64,000 bases of DNA, taken from the NCBI GenBank assembly GCA_014529385.2, contig CM043966.1, positions 143,950,711 through 144,014,710 on the forward strand, given 5' to 3'. The notes beneath the pieces are model-generated. The model worked only from the letters and a program-made list of their open reading frames with translations, did not search any database and was not told where the DNA came from. This DNA comes from Adiantum capillus-veneris. Taxonomy: Eukaryota; Streptophyta; Polypodiopsida; Polypodiales; Pteridaceae. The position numbers were made by a program, and so were the translations under genes. This document shows positions 1-12,200 of this stretch, piece after piece (position 1 is the stretch's first letter; every line of letters starts with the position of its first letter).

Positions 1-118
1 CACGTACCACTGTCTCTGCTGCGGTGACAAAGAAGAAAGAAACTCATCATCATCCATACCTGCATTAAACACACGAATATTTAAACTTAATATTGAATGA
101 ATAGAGTAGACAATGACG

Positions 119-169
119 CAAAGACCATTAAATACAATGACGTAATGACGCATATAAATACAATGACGC
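119..169. repeat. 51-bp direct repeat, left copy, abutting the G1 5' LTR
   Basis: Begins CAAAGACCATTAAATACAAT and ends directly against the LTR at 170. An identical copy lies at 8,894-8,944, three bases after the other LTR. Both contain internal AATGACG motifs. A normal Ty3 target duplication is 4-6 bp. Confidence 0.9.
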
Positions 170-1107
170 TGTCAGGAGTTTTTTGGAGCAAGGGATTGCG
201 CATATGTACATACACATGCATGGTGCATCAAATAAAGAATTGCCCATTTTCCAGAGCCAGCTGGTTATGTGGGGCCCACATGTGTACAGGTAGGACAGCA
301 TGTACATAGTTCATCGATTTTCACTATCACCAGTACCAGTATGTTTTTTCTACAATAATGAGGAGTTTATAGCGCGTAAAACTTCTCGAGGAAGCTATCC
401 AAGGGCCGACGAAGTGAGGTCAGCAGGTGCGTCAGATGGCATCTAGTGGCGTCAGGAGGGCGAACAGGGTCAATACTTGCACGCGGAGAAGTACGCACAC
501 AACGTGGGTGTTTGCTTGTGAGAATTATGCAGAAAGGTCATCATGAGGACTTTTTTTTGGGGCCACTTCACGTGGTTGTGGGATGCATTATTGGGGAAAG
601 CTGAGTGCTAGGTGTGCGGATGATGCAAAAAAGGTGACAACTATGCACTGCGAGGTCAGTTTTTGGCTTGTTCGGGGTCCGTTTCAGGTCATCTAAAAGG
701 CCAAGGGTGCCCAAGTAATAAAGCTAAGTGTGGGAACTGAAAAAACAGAGAGAAGACCAGAAAAAAACGTGGAGAAGAGAGGAGGAACAGCCGCAGGTGT
801 GTTTTTGCTCATTTTGGAGCCTGTTTTGGCCGTAAACTGCTCATCCGAGGTCGGATTTGAGCACTTTGACATTGTAGACTGGGGTTTTGGGCCGTTCCGA
901 ACGCGATGGCGCTGTCTATTTTGCCAAATTCCTCACTCTTTTCCTGCTGTTTTTCTGTGTAAGTTTCTCCTATGAGCGAAGTTTCTGCTCTAGTTTGTGA
1001 TTGTATCTGGCTTCTTTTACCCATATTGTGTGAGCTATTTGCCCCATTGGTGTTGGCCCAAGCTCAATTGTATCTAAACATCAGAAATTCTCCTCTTTTG
1101 AGCTGAG

Positions 1108-1151
<44 letters not shown>

Positions 1152-1330
1152 TCTGTGTGGAGTGGGCAAGTGGATAGTCTCTCTCCTCTCACTCCAGAGG
1201 TGTGTTCCCTGTCTCGGCCAGGTGTGTTGTGTAAGCCGAGTGGTGCCCCATAGTGTGTGTTTGTGTATCTTCCCAAGAGTGTGTTTCGGGTCGTTATTGA
1301 GGCGTTGTGTGTGTTTTCATCCCGCTCACA
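170..1330 (+). repeat. G1 5' LTR
   Basis: About 1,161 bp, TG...CA termini, nearly identical to 7,744-8,890. Contains a (TG)n microsatellite near 1,111-1,150 that is longer than in the 3' copy. Confidence 0.92.
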
Positions 1331-1336
1331 TTCTTT

Positions 1337-1354
1337 TGGCGCCCCCACGGAGGA
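1337..1354 (+). other. G1 primer binding site
   Basis: TGGCGCCCCCACGGAGGA lies six bases after the LTR end. The position and the TGGCGCC start are typical of a plant Ty3 tRNA primer site; I do not assign the tRNA. Confidence 0.6.
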
Positions 1355-2042
1355 TCTTCTTCGAGTACCTTCTGCTTCGAGCTTCAAGCTTTGAGCTTCG
1401 GGGTTACAGGTTACAGGTTACAGGGACAGGGACACGTACAGGTACAGGTAGCTGGAGTACAGTGATATACTAGTAGTGATGTCACTTGCAGTTGTTGTGG
1501 GAATGCATCACTTGGCACCTATTTGAGCGCATTGTCTGCTGGATTGTACGTTACTTGTGGAAACTGCCATTGTACGCATTTGTGGAGCCATACTTGGTTG
1601 TATTTGGCAGTCCCAACCATTTCTGAGACTTGGTTTGGAAGATAGTCATTTCTGAGACTTGACTATACGCGATTTTCATTAGCCTTCGTGTGAGGGTCGA
1701 TAGCGTGAGGTTTTTATTGAGCTGGGGGATTCTCAAATGTAGAGATCCTTTCGGTGATACAGGTAGCTGGAGCACCCTTTTTGTGACCTCGCCATAGGCT
1801 ATGTACTAGTGAGTCCTACTTGATGCTCAGGTTCTATTGTTGACAATTTATGCATACATAGACAGTCTATATTTTGGGTTCCTACTGCTCTACTTCTGGG
1901 GAAACTCTGTCGAAATTTTCCCAAGTTATGATGGCTGGTTTTTTGGTATTTTGAGCCATTTATGCTGTTATGCTGCTGAAATTTTGGCAAAATCAGAGGT
2001 TGAGTCAGGTGTGCCTTCTTGGGAGCTTCATGGTTGGCTTTA
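1355..2042 (+). other. G1 leader, no convincing gene
   Basis: About 690 bases between the PBS and the conserved leader ORF. A short run of TTACAGG/GTACAGG repeats lies near 1,402-1,450. Short ORFs occur in several frames but none resembles a known family. Confidence 0.5.
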
Positions 2043-2261
2043 ATGGATGATCAAAATGGCCCTCAGTTCACTCCTTTTCATTTAACTCAAAGAATTCAGA
2101 TTAATGTTCATGTGTCCAGGAAGATCTTTTTCCAGCAGCGCATAGTCTTTATGTTTGGGCCAAGAAGATTGAGAGAGATCCTGGAATGTCCTTTGCCTGT
2201 TGTCATTCCGATGATTAACTATGAAAACTCATTTGATGTGCATGTGTTTGTCCTTATCTAA
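2043..2261 (+). CDS. Conserved leader ORF of G1 (unknown function)
   Basis: A 72-codon ORF upstream of gag. I do not recognise it as a named family. The evidence that it is real is comparative: two other places in the window encode a related peptide, 47,382-47,606 (minus, G2 leader) and 57,38x-57,570 (plus, isolated remnant). Shared landmarks in order are QRIQ/IRIN followed by V, a K-x-F-x-Q block, MFG/LFGP then RL, a PMIN/LIDY block, and a terminal SFDV followed by hydrophobic residues and the stop. In all three the stop codon comes at the same place after SFDV. I chose the ATG at 2,043; an upstream in-frame stop at 2,001-2,003 limits any extension. Confidence 0.55.
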   Translation: MDDQNGPQFTPFHLTQRIQINVHVSRKIFFQQRIVFMFGPRRLREILECPLPVVIPMINYENSFDVHVFVLI

Positions 2262-2363
2262 AGTTGAGCTCCATTGAAGTTTCTCGGGATTGGGTAGTGA
2301 AAAGTTTTGGGTTCTTGCACGTGTGTTCGAAGGGGTTCTCAAAGCATCATAATTTGGGTAGCC

Positions 2364-5300
2364 ATGGCTTTCTCTTATTAGGAGTTTCATGGAAGAAGCG
2401 ATGAAGATGTGGAAGAATTTTTGGAAAAGATGGAGGTTGCCTGCATTAGCAACCAGATTCATGACCCTACGCAAATGTTACGCCTTCTCCAAATTTGTTT
2501 GAAGAGTGATGCACGAGTTTGGTCTAAAGCATTTGAAGAGGAGTTGCGTGCAGCAGATCCACCTATAAGATTGAGTTGGGACAATCTAAGGCATGGATTG
2601 GAAGTGGAGTTTGTGAAGAAAGAAGATCCTGACAAAGTGTGGCAAGAAGTACAAGGTTTGGTGCAGAAGGAAGGTGAGCCAGTAGATGCGTACATACGTA
2701 AGTTTTCATTGGCATGGGAGCGAATGTGCAAGACTTTAGCACCACAGGTACCCCCGCCTGACATGATGAAGAAGGACAGGTTCTTGGCTGGTCTTTGGGA
2801 GAATATACGTTGGAGAGTGGAGCTAAAGAAGCCTAGGACATATGAAGATGCACTAGAGGTAGCAAGGAACAAAGAGTGGAAGCTGAGGAAAATGAGCCAG
2901 TTAGGGGTGGAGTCTTTGCCAATGAGGTCTGAATTTCAGCCTATAGAGTCTTTACAAGGGCGCATGTCAGGGGTTCATCATGAACCAGTAGTTCCTGTTA
3001 CTACTCAGGTTATGCCAGCAGTGGTCACTACAGCAGTGAAAGATGATGGGCTAAGGCAGGACATGAGGCAAATGGTAGATTTGATGAAGAATCTCAGCCT
3101 AAACATGCTAGGTCAAGTGGGAAATAATCGAGGTCGAGGGAGGTTTGCAAATCAGCCAGGAGGTGAAGAAAGGCCTAGGAATGGTGTTGGACAAAGCAAT
3201 GGTAGGTTTTGGAGGCAGACGCCCACATGTTATAATTGTGGAGAGTTAGGTCACATCAGCCCGCAATGTGATAAGCCACCAAGGATGGGGGGAGGCATGT
3301 ATCCATTGCCAAGACAGGTGCTAACTAGGTCAAATGATTATGGCATCGAAATTAAGGGAGACGAAGGAACCAGTGGACTGACCCAGGAGGAAAAAGGGAA
3401 GACAAAAGTGCTAAGTGTAGTCACCTTGGAGAAGGCATCAAAGCTAGAGGATACATTAGTGATGCCTATTGGGAAGAGGACCACAGAGGAAAAGGAAGGA
3501 AGAAGTGCCCCAGGTCCTAGTAAGAAGAAAGGAAAGAGCCATGAAGGCGAGGATGTCAAGGCCAAGAGGAAAAGGAGAGCTCGTCAAAAGTTTCATGTTT
3601 CAGATTTTCCACTAGGGGATGGGCAATTAAGCTATGACTTGAAGGAGGATCTGACGAGCAGGAAGGCAGATGTTACTTTTGGGCAGCTTATAGAGATGGT
3701 GCCTAAGCTAAAGCGACAGTGGAAGAGGATGGTTAACCCAATGGAGAAAGAGCCAGAGAGAGGTTCAGTGAAGGTGTTGGCAATGGACGAGCTACCAGAC
3801 ATTTGCCCAATAGTAGATGTGTGGCATAAAAGAAAAAATTTGGGACAAGGTTATGTGGATGGCGGAGCCCAAATATGCGTCATAACACACTCATGTGTTG
3901 AGAAGATGGGTCTCACAGTGGCTGGGGTGTCAGGTTTTCGGATCAGATTGGCAAACCATCAAAAAGTAAAATGCTTGGGTGTTGTAAAGAGCTTAGAAGT
4001 GGAGGCATATGAAGCAAAGGTAGTGGTTGATTTTCATGTGATGCCAGCAGGGTTGGGAGCATATCCTATTATACTGGGCAGACCATGGTTACGTGCAGTG
4101 GGAGCTGTTCAAGATTGGCGACATGGTACGATTAGCCTCTATGGAAAGACAGGTACCAAGAAGCTTTATAATATGGACACAAGGAAACGATTAGAGGAGC
4201 TTTATGAAGATGAAGATGAGTCTAGTAATGAAGACTCTTCCACGGTGACAGATGAGGACAGTGATAGCACTACCAGCAGTGATGAGGATGCTGATGTTGC
4301 ATTTCTTTTGATGGACAAAGAAATGCAGGAGATTGGTTTAGTTGCATTTGTGAATGAGGTTGAAGATGAAAGTGAAGGGCCTTATGAAGTGATTGAAGGG
4401 CTGATGCACACCAAGGTTGAGTTGTCAAAGAAGCAGGAATTAATGACACAAATGATTAGTGGAGACCTCTCAGCTATGGAGAAGGATATATTTTTGCATA
4501 TGCTGGCTAGTTTTCCTGATTTGTTCATTACTTCATGTGAAGAGATCAGAGGGTTCAAGGGTGGAGAGATGCATATAGAGTGGAAAGAAGGTGCTAAGCC
4601 AGTGCGGCAAAGGCTAAGAAGGATGGGTCAAGAGCAAATGGAAGCCTTGCGGGTAGAGGTGGACAAGTTATTGAAGGCAGGGTTCATAGTCCCTGTGGAG
4701 ACCACAGAATGGGTGAGTCCAGTAGTAGTCAGTCCAAAGAAGGATGGGAAGTGGAGGATTTGTGTAGATTTTAAACCCTTAAATGCAGCCACTAAGAAGA
4801 ACCCATATCCTCTTCCATTCATTGATCAGATCTTGGATTCAGTGGCAGGTTATGAGAGGTACAGTGTGTGTGATGGTTTTTCAGGCTATTTTCAATTGAA
4901 GATTTCTCTTAAAGACCGCACAAAGACAACTTTCATTATGCCATGGGGCTGCTATTGCTACACAGTGTTGCCATTTGGGTTGTCAAATGGACCATATTTC
5001 TATCAAGAGAGAGCGAATTGGGTGTTGGAACCATTCATTGGTAGTTGTGTTAAAGCTTTTATGGATGACTTCTGTGTTTATAGCAGCAGGGCTGAACACC
5101 ATGAGAAGCTACAGATGGTATTGGCTCGATATGATGAATGTGGAGGACAACTAAATCCAAAGAAATGTCATCTAGCACAGCCAAGGGTGAAGTTATTGGG
5201 CCACATGGTGTCAGAAAATGGCATTGAGGCTGATCCAGACAAGGTTAAGTCTATTATTCTTCTTCCATCACCTACGAGTACGAAGCAATTGGCAACCTTT

Positions 5301-7715
5301 ATACACAAAGTGAAGTACATGGCACGGTTTATTCCATTGTCTTCGCAGCTTCTTTATCCATTACAGCAAGTGGCAAAGCATGATCCATTGCAATGGGATG
5401 ACAAGTGTGAAGAAGTGTTTCAAGAGGTGAAAGAGGTGTTAGGGGGTTTGTCAGCCATCCAGGCTCCTGATTGGGAGAAAGTTTTTTATGTAAATCCATC
5501 AGTAGGGGATGATGCCATTGGAGCTATGCTATTGCAAAAGGGGAAGGGCAGCCATTATATGAGGCCAGTGTATTGTGCAAGCCGAGTGAAGTTGGTAGCG
5601 GAGAGAAAGTTATCGGAAGTAGAGCTAGTGATGGCCAGTGTAATATTTGCTTGTCGATGATTTCGTCATTACTTGCTACCACGGCGTTTTGTTTTCTTAA
5701 CGAGTTATGCCTTTTTGCCACAGTTAATTAATGGTACTAACATGTCAAATGTGGTGAAGAAATGGGTAATTGAGCTGCAAGAGTTTGAGTTCTCTTTTCT
5801 AGTGGAAGATAGTACAAGGGCTACCCTAGCTGATTTGTTGACCTACAAGGAGAATCCCCTTATTGTTAAGGAGGAGGTGGTGAGAAAGGTAGTTGAAGAA
5901 GTGCCACAGATCAGCAATGCACATGTGTTGTTCTTTGATGGTTCATACAGAAAGAGCCACGATGCAGCTTCAGGGGGTATAACACTTTATGATCCAGAGG
6001 GGAAGCTAGTATGCAAGAGAGGGTTCAAATTGGATGCTCATAGTAACAATGAGGCTGAATATGCTACTCTAGAAGCCGGATTACACATTTTTTTGAAGCA
6101 TGGGGTTCGAAGGTTGAGCATAAAAGGTGATGCCTTGTTAGTGGTGAAGCAAGTGCTGGGTGTGTGGAAGAGCAAGAACAGCTCATTGAAGGAGACGTGT
6201 TTCAGAATTAAAGGCATGTTAAAAAAGTTTGAAGCATGGAGCATCAGACACATTGAACGTGCTCTAAATGGAGAGGCACATGAAGCAGCTCAAGGCATGA
6301 TTGGGGAGCTATTCGTGTTGAGGACCAATTTACCTCTTTATCATGGCCGGGAAAGTTTGGCTCAAGAAGAGGAGTTTTTGCTAAGAGGAATCATTCCAAA
6401 GGAGATTCAGAAGTCTAAGAAGTATGGCTTTGTGCGTAGAGCATACAAGTACAAATTGATTGGTGATGTCTTATACATGAAAGGGGCTGATCTCGTGTTG
6501 AGACGTGTACCTTGGCGGGAGGAGCTTTACAGAGTGTTGGAAGAGAATCATGAAGGCGCATGTGGTGGCCATTTTGCTCTAAAGATCACCTTGCATAAGA
6601 TTTTGCAAGAGGGGTATGTATGGCCTAGTTTGCACAAGGATGTTCACCATTGGTGTATGTCTTGCAATAGGTGTCAAGCATTTGGGAAGAGATTGTTGAA
6701 GCCAGAGCTACGAAAAACCATTATGGCATTTCATGTGTTTGAAAAGTGGGGGATTGATGCAATAGGCCCGTTACCTATCACAAGCAGGGGCAAAAGCTAT
6801 ATCTTGACGGCAGTGGACTATCTTTCTAGATGGGCAGAGGCTATAGCAGTAAAACAGATCACTGCAAAGGATGTGGCAAAATTTGTGTATGATGAAATAT
6901 GTTGCAAGTTTGGGGTGCCATTAGAGCTACTTTCAGATAAGGGGCCAGGATTTAGAGCTAAACTGCTAGACTTCCTATGCACAAAGATGAAGATTAGGCA
7001 CCAGCATACCACTCCTTATTACCCACAGTGTAATGGCTTAAATGAAAGATTCAATGGTGAGTTGGTATAGATTCTTTCGAAAGTGATAGAGCACCAAGGA
7101 AAGAATTGGGATTTGGAATTGCCTAGTGCATTATGGGCTTACCGTACTTCGGTGAAGACAGGTACAGGGTTTACTCCATTTCATTTGGTGTATGGAAAAG
7201 AAGCACTATTGCCTGTGGAAGTAGAGTTGCCTGCAGTCAAGATGTTAGAGAAGTTGCTTGGGCCGCCTAGTGATGCATTTAAAGAGAGGCTCTTGCAGTT
7301 ACAAGAGGTCCGGTTGGATAGGATGAGCGCATTGGAGCATTATGGGCAGATGCAGGATAAGGCTTTGACAAAGATAAATGAAAAGGTCAAAAGTAAGGGT
7401 ATCAAGAAACATGACTTGGTTTTGCGCTACAACAGTAAGCTGGATAACACCTTCCAAAAGAAGTTTCAAATTAAGTGGGAAGGCCCTTTCAAGGTAGTGG
7501 AGTGTTTCCCGAATGGTACATATCAGTTGGCTAACCTGGATGGGATTTTACATACGTCAAGGGTAAATGGATTGCGTCTTAAGTTGTATCATGCCAGGTT
7601 GATGATGGTAGAGCAAGATGGGTTTTCTGAAGATCGAGTGATGTCTGTGAGGGATGAGGAGACCTGTGATGCGGCGAGTCTCATATCTCTCTTTGCTGCT
7701 GCTGATCAGGAATGA
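2364..7715 (+). pseudogene. G1 gag-pol polyprotein, one frame with three premature stops
   Basis: Encodes the capsid, protease, reverse transcriptase, RNase H and integrase that copy and insert the element. The ATG at 2,364 opens a frame with stops at 2,379-2,381 (TAG), 5,658-5,660 (TGA) and 7,068-7,070 (TAG) before its end at 7,713-7,715. Domains in order: gag helical region (about 2,400-2,890); CCHC knuckle CYNCGELGHISPQC (about 3,228-3,270); aspartic protease with DGGA instead of the usual D-S/T-G (about 3,860); RT with an FMDD active-site box (about 5,058); a first RNase H whose usual catalytic aspartates read N and S (YVNPS, LTSY); an archaeal-type RNase H with FDG, NNEAEY and GDA (about 5,935-6,290); integrase with an H2C2 finger and a D-D-E core (IDAIG, SDKG, NERF). 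All three stops are one C-to-T change away from a sense codon, the signature of methyl-cytosine decay. The element is probably not autonomous in this copy. Confidence 0.9.
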
Positions 7716-7726
7716 TCTAGCAGGCT

Positions 7727-7743
7727 AGGGGGTGGGCAAATTA
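7727..7743 (+). other. G1 polypurine tract region
   Basis: A purine-rich stretch, AGGGGGTGGGCAAATTA, lies directly before the 3' LTR. It is the expected position for the plus-strand primer in reverse transcription. Confidence 0.6.
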
Positions 7744-8681
7744 TGTCAGGAGTTTTTTGGAGCAAGGGATTGTGCATATGTACATACACATGCATGGTGC
7801 ATCAAATAAAGAATTGCCCATTTTCCAGAGCCAGGTGGTTACGTGGGGCCCACATGTGTACAGGTAGGACAGCATGTACATAGTTCATCGATTTTCACTA
7901 TCACCAGTACCAGTATGTTTTTTCTACAATAATGAGGAGTTTATAGCGCGTAAAACTTCTCGAGGAAGCTATCCGAGGGCCGACGAAGTGAGGTCAGCAG
8001 GTGCGTCAGATGGCATCTAGTGGCGTCAGGAGGGCGAACAGGGTCAATACTTGCACGCGGAGAAGTACGCACACAACGTGGGTGTTTGCTTGTGAGAATT
8101 ATGCAGAAAGGTCATCATGAGGACTTTTTTTTGGGGCCACTTCACGTGGTTGCGGGATGCATTATTGGGGAAAGCTGAGTGCTAGGTGTGCGGATGATGC
8201 AAAAAAGGTGACAACTATGCACTGCGAGGTCAGTTTTTGGCTTGTTCTGGGTCCGTTTCAGGTCATCTAAAAGGCCAAGGGTGCCCAAGTAATAAAGCTA
8301 AGTGTGGGAACTGAAAAAACAGAGAGAAGACCAGAAGAAAACGTGGAGAAGAGAGGAGGAACAGCCGCAAGTGTGTTTTTGCTTATTTTGGAGCCTGTTT
8401 TGGCCGTAAACTGCTCATCCGAGGTCAGATTTGAGCACTTTGACATTGTAGACTGGGGTTTTGGGCCGTTCCGGACGCGATGGCGCTGTCCATTTTGCCA
8501 AATTCCTCACTCTTTTCCTGCTGTTTTTCTGTGTAAGTTTCTCCTATGAGCGAAGTTTCTGCTCTAGTTTGTGATTGTATCTGGCTTCTTTCACCCATAT
8601 TGTGTGAGCTATTTGCCCCATTGGTGTTGGCCCAAGCTCAATTGTATCTAAACATCAGAAATTCTCCTCTTTTGAGCTAAG

Positions 8682-8712
<31 letters not shown>

Positions 8713-8890
8713 CTCTGTGTGGAGTGGGCAAGTGGATAGTCTCTCTCCTCTCACTCCAGAGGTGTGTTCCCTGTCTTGGCCAGGTGTGTTGTGTAAGCCG
8801 AGTGGTGCCCCATAGTGTGTGTGTGTATCTTCCCAAGAGTGTGTGTCGGGTCATTATAGAGGCGTTGTGTGTGTTTTCATCCCGCTCACA
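7744..8890 (+). repeat. G1 3' LTR
   Basis: About 1,147 bp, TGTCAGG...CTCACA, near-identical to 170-1,330. It is followed by ACA and then the right copy of the 51-bp repeat. Confidence 0.92.
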
Positions 8891-8893
8891 ACA

Positions 8894-8944
8894 CAAAGAC
8901 CATTAAATACAATGACGTAATGACGCATATAAATACAATGACGC
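8894..8944. repeat. 51-bp direct repeat, right copy
   Basis: Identical over 51 bases to 119-169. It is separated from the LTR end at 8,890 by three bases (ACA). Confidence 0.9.
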
Positions 8945-8950
8945 AATGAA

Positions 8951-9232
8951 TTGAGTGATAGAAGAGGCAAGTCGAAAACTCAGAATTTTCAATCAAAAGA
9001 TGTGAGCGCGAGTAGAAAAGAGCATTATACACCATGGAAGGTACTTAGAGAGCCAGAGCTTTTACAACAAGGAGCAAAATTGTTCAAATACAATATTTGT
9101 GGCTTTAAGAGATCTCTCTCTCATCCTCGCATAACTCAGCATAACTTCCTATATCTATATAGAGCTCTCCGTTTAAACACATATCCTCTGTTTCATTTTG
9201 TAGCTCCTCTGCATGCACCCCATATAGAGTAG
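8951..9232 (+). pseudogene. Possible BED-type zinc-finger fragment (weak)
   Basis: A plus-strand open frame without an ATG start. Its middle has a tryptophan followed by an NICG segment and a SHPRITQH segment. The spacing resembles a BED/C2H2 finger of the kind at the N-terminus of hAT transposases, but the first cysteine of the expected C-x2-C would be tyrosine here. It lies between the 51-bp repeat and the end of the CACTA transposase on the opposite strand, so it may be a second captured fragment or chance. I am not sure it is real. Confidence 0.2.
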
Positions 9233-9272
9233 TAGCATCTTGATGCTCGTCTGGCACCACCGCAGCGGCTTC

Positions 9273-12200
9273 TCATTGAGCATCTTCTCTGATCTCCTCC
9301 ATTGATGCCGTTGTGATTGGCACATGGTAGCCTTCATACGTCCTTGCACTACGAGGGGCTACCTCTATGACGTACCACCAGTTTGATGTAGACTTTGTAG
9401 GATGAAATATTACCTGCCAGAGCCACATAACTTACATGAGAGCTTTCAAGCACATAACTTGTAAAAGGGGGATGTTAACTATTTACATACTTACTTGTTC
9501 ACAATGCTCGGGTATTACGAAAGTGTCTCTTAGGTCAGTCCATTTCTTAGTAGAATCCACCTCAAGAAAACCAGACTCTCCTCTACGCACAGTAGCGTTG
9601 CGACCGTCCATGATTATCTTGAACCATTGCACGTCGAACAAGTCGACAAAAAATCCTCTGTAATCGATCCTCAAAATCTCTTGTAGCGTGCCGAAGTAAG
9701 TGAGTTCCGCCACCACAGGATCTGCATCGAGGAACGTCGTCCACTAGACTGTTCAAATTTTGCCATGATTCCACAATCTTGAGTAAAACGCTTTTTGTCG
9801 ATCCGTTCCACCCTAAAATGTCGACCTTTACACCATGCTACTGTGTATGACTTATACTACAACGAACAAAGATTATGAGTGGCCGTTCAAACGTTTAGAA
9901 ATAAAGTCACTAGCTAGTCGTACATTGCAAACTTACCTTGGTCGCGCAACCCCGAGAGTACTTCCACTCTTCCTCAGTCACTTCGTCACCGCATTGTTGT
10001 GCGCTTTTCAATTGGTTGTGCAACCATCTTAAGCTCATGAATGTTGGTAGGCTCTCCAGAACCGTCAGATAGTGAATCGGTGGTCGTCTTCCCCATCTCC
10101 ACTCGATTCGTGCCCTTTGTCGCTCTTGCTTTGCATCCTCATATTGTGAAATCCACTTTTGCATCACTGGATTGTGAAGCATGCAAAATCGGTTGATTTT
10201 AGCCTCTAGATCTTCCGTCATCTTCTTCTCAACACCGAGATTGCACATGACAATCCCAGATATGCGCTCATCATCTATGGTTCGCCATAGCGTGTCCCGG
10301 GCTTTATCAAATCCGTCTAGCCACTCTCCAATGTACACTAGGGACTCTGATACCAACCAACCTTCTGCCATGCTACCCTCTGGACGTGCCTTTTGACGCA
10401 CATATCCCTTAAGCGTTTTCATGAAACGTTCTAAGAAGAACATCCATCTGGAATGAACTGTGCCAGCTATTTCCACCTCATCAACTATGTGAACAAGAAG
10501 ATGCACCTGAATGGTTAGCATGGTAGTACGAAAATGTTTCTCAAACATGCACACAAGCTCCGCAGCATTTAGTTTGGCGAATGGTATGGAGTCTACGTTG
10601 ATTTCCTTTTGTGAGATCCATTGCACCAACTTTGCAAGTTTGTAGATTGTGTTACGGATGTTGAGAGACAAACATCCCTCAATGGCAACCGGTAAAATAA
10701 ACTATAAAGTATGTGCAGCAATGATATTAAAGTCCACATTTTATGCAATGATATTAAAGTCCACTATGAACGTACCTGACACATTTTATGCCAATCGTGT
10801 GACTTCAAATCGGTAAGCTTTCCTTCTTTAGTAAAACACGTTCGGAGCGAGTGCATTATGCCAGTGGGGGTCCGCAAAGATCAAATGGTCTCTTTTACCT
10901 TGCGTTCTTGGGCTCCTGTGAAAATCCATGGTGCTTTAGGGAGTTTTATCGATCCATCAGACGCTGTTTGCGGCCAATATTGCTCCATACGATCCACATT
11001 TCTAAGGTCAACTCTGGCTCCCAAATTATCTTTCTTGCCGGTTAGATGGTCCCATAGTAGATTACCCACATTCTTGAATATGTGCATTGGATCGAGCAAG
11101 TGATTGATCATGAGTCGGGGCCAGTATGGTAACTCGTACCATAGAGATAGTCTCTTCATCCCTGGAGGCAATCCGTCATCGCACATCTCCTTCTGCTCTA
11201 ACCATGCTTGTGCAGACATCCTTGGTGGCTCTCTTCCCAAAAATCCGTCGCGTAACACATGATTCTTTGGAAGATACACTTGATGACCTTCGTAGATTTG
11301 CTTCTTCAGTGAGGGCGCCCTACGTGCATTCAGTCTAGGTCCACATGTGACACATGCTCTGTATCTGCTTGTTTGAAGCCCTGCATGTATACACATGATA
11401 ATAGATCAACTATGGGGAAAAACAAGATTTTCAATGTCTGAGTGAGGAGTGTCAATAGATCACCTGAGCATTTTGTTAGCCCGGGATAGTCATTCCGTCG
11501 TCTTGTGTGTCGGCTCATATCCACCACCTCTATGCCAATCCACAATTGTTGTAGCTCTTCCAATAGTGGAAGAAGATACACATCCATATTCTCCACTTTA
11601 TATCGCCCTGGCACAATCAAGCTTAGCCATAGGTGTCCCTTCTTCGTAGTCAACCACGGGGGAATGTTGTAGTTGACGATGACAACGGGCCATACACTGT
11701 AAGATGTTGATCTTTGACCAAATGGATTTACGCCATCCATAGCCAGGCCTAAGCGCAAATTTCGAGCTTCCCTAGCAAAATCCGACCATGTTCCATCTAT
11801 ATGTTTCCAGGCTGCGCAATCTGCACGAATTCGTAGCACACCATCCGAAGATTTATTCTCCTCATGCCATGATGCTAGGGCGGCCATGCACTTACATTCG
11901 AAGAAATGCTTGATGCGAGGAAGCAGAGGAAAATGTCGCAAAACCTTTTGTGGAATTTTTGTCCCGTGGAGGTCTACTCGATATCTTTTGGAATCACATT
12001 TCGGACACTTCTCCATGTCTATGTATTCCCCTCTGAAAAGAATGCAGTCATTAGGACAAGCGTGGATAGAATTGTAATCCATCCCCAAGTTTCGCAAAAT
12101 CTTTCTTGCTTCATCTCGGGAATCTGGCATCACATTGTCAGCTGGTAGTATGTGCTCTTTAAGCAATCTACACAACATAAAAATACAATACAGTCGTGTA

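Larger units (their letters stand above)
170..8890 (+). mobile_element. G1: Ty3/gypsy LTR retrotransposon, Tat-like, full length but with stop codons
   Basis: Two direct LTRs of about 1.15 kb (170-1,330 and 7,744-8,890) begin TGTCAGG and end CTCACA. A primer binding site follows the first and a purine-rich tract precedes the second. The internal region reads leader ORF, gag, zinc knuckle, protease, RT, RNase H, second (archaeal-type) RNase H and integrase, in one frame. The RT-RNH-aRNH-INT order is characteristic of the plant Tat lineage. The two LTRs differ by few substitutions plus TG-repeat length, so insertion was fairly recent. The 5-bp flanks do not match. Confidence 0.93.

Noticed and set aside
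1111-1473. Open frame through the (TG)n of the G1 LTR
   Set aside because: Created by the microsatellite; it spans the LTR/PBS boundary and has no homolog.
9348-9362. CACTACGAGGGGCTA, resembling the complement of the CACTA-1 right end
   Set aside because: It lies inside transposase exon 6 and codes for the conserved end of the protein, so the match to the terminus is chance.
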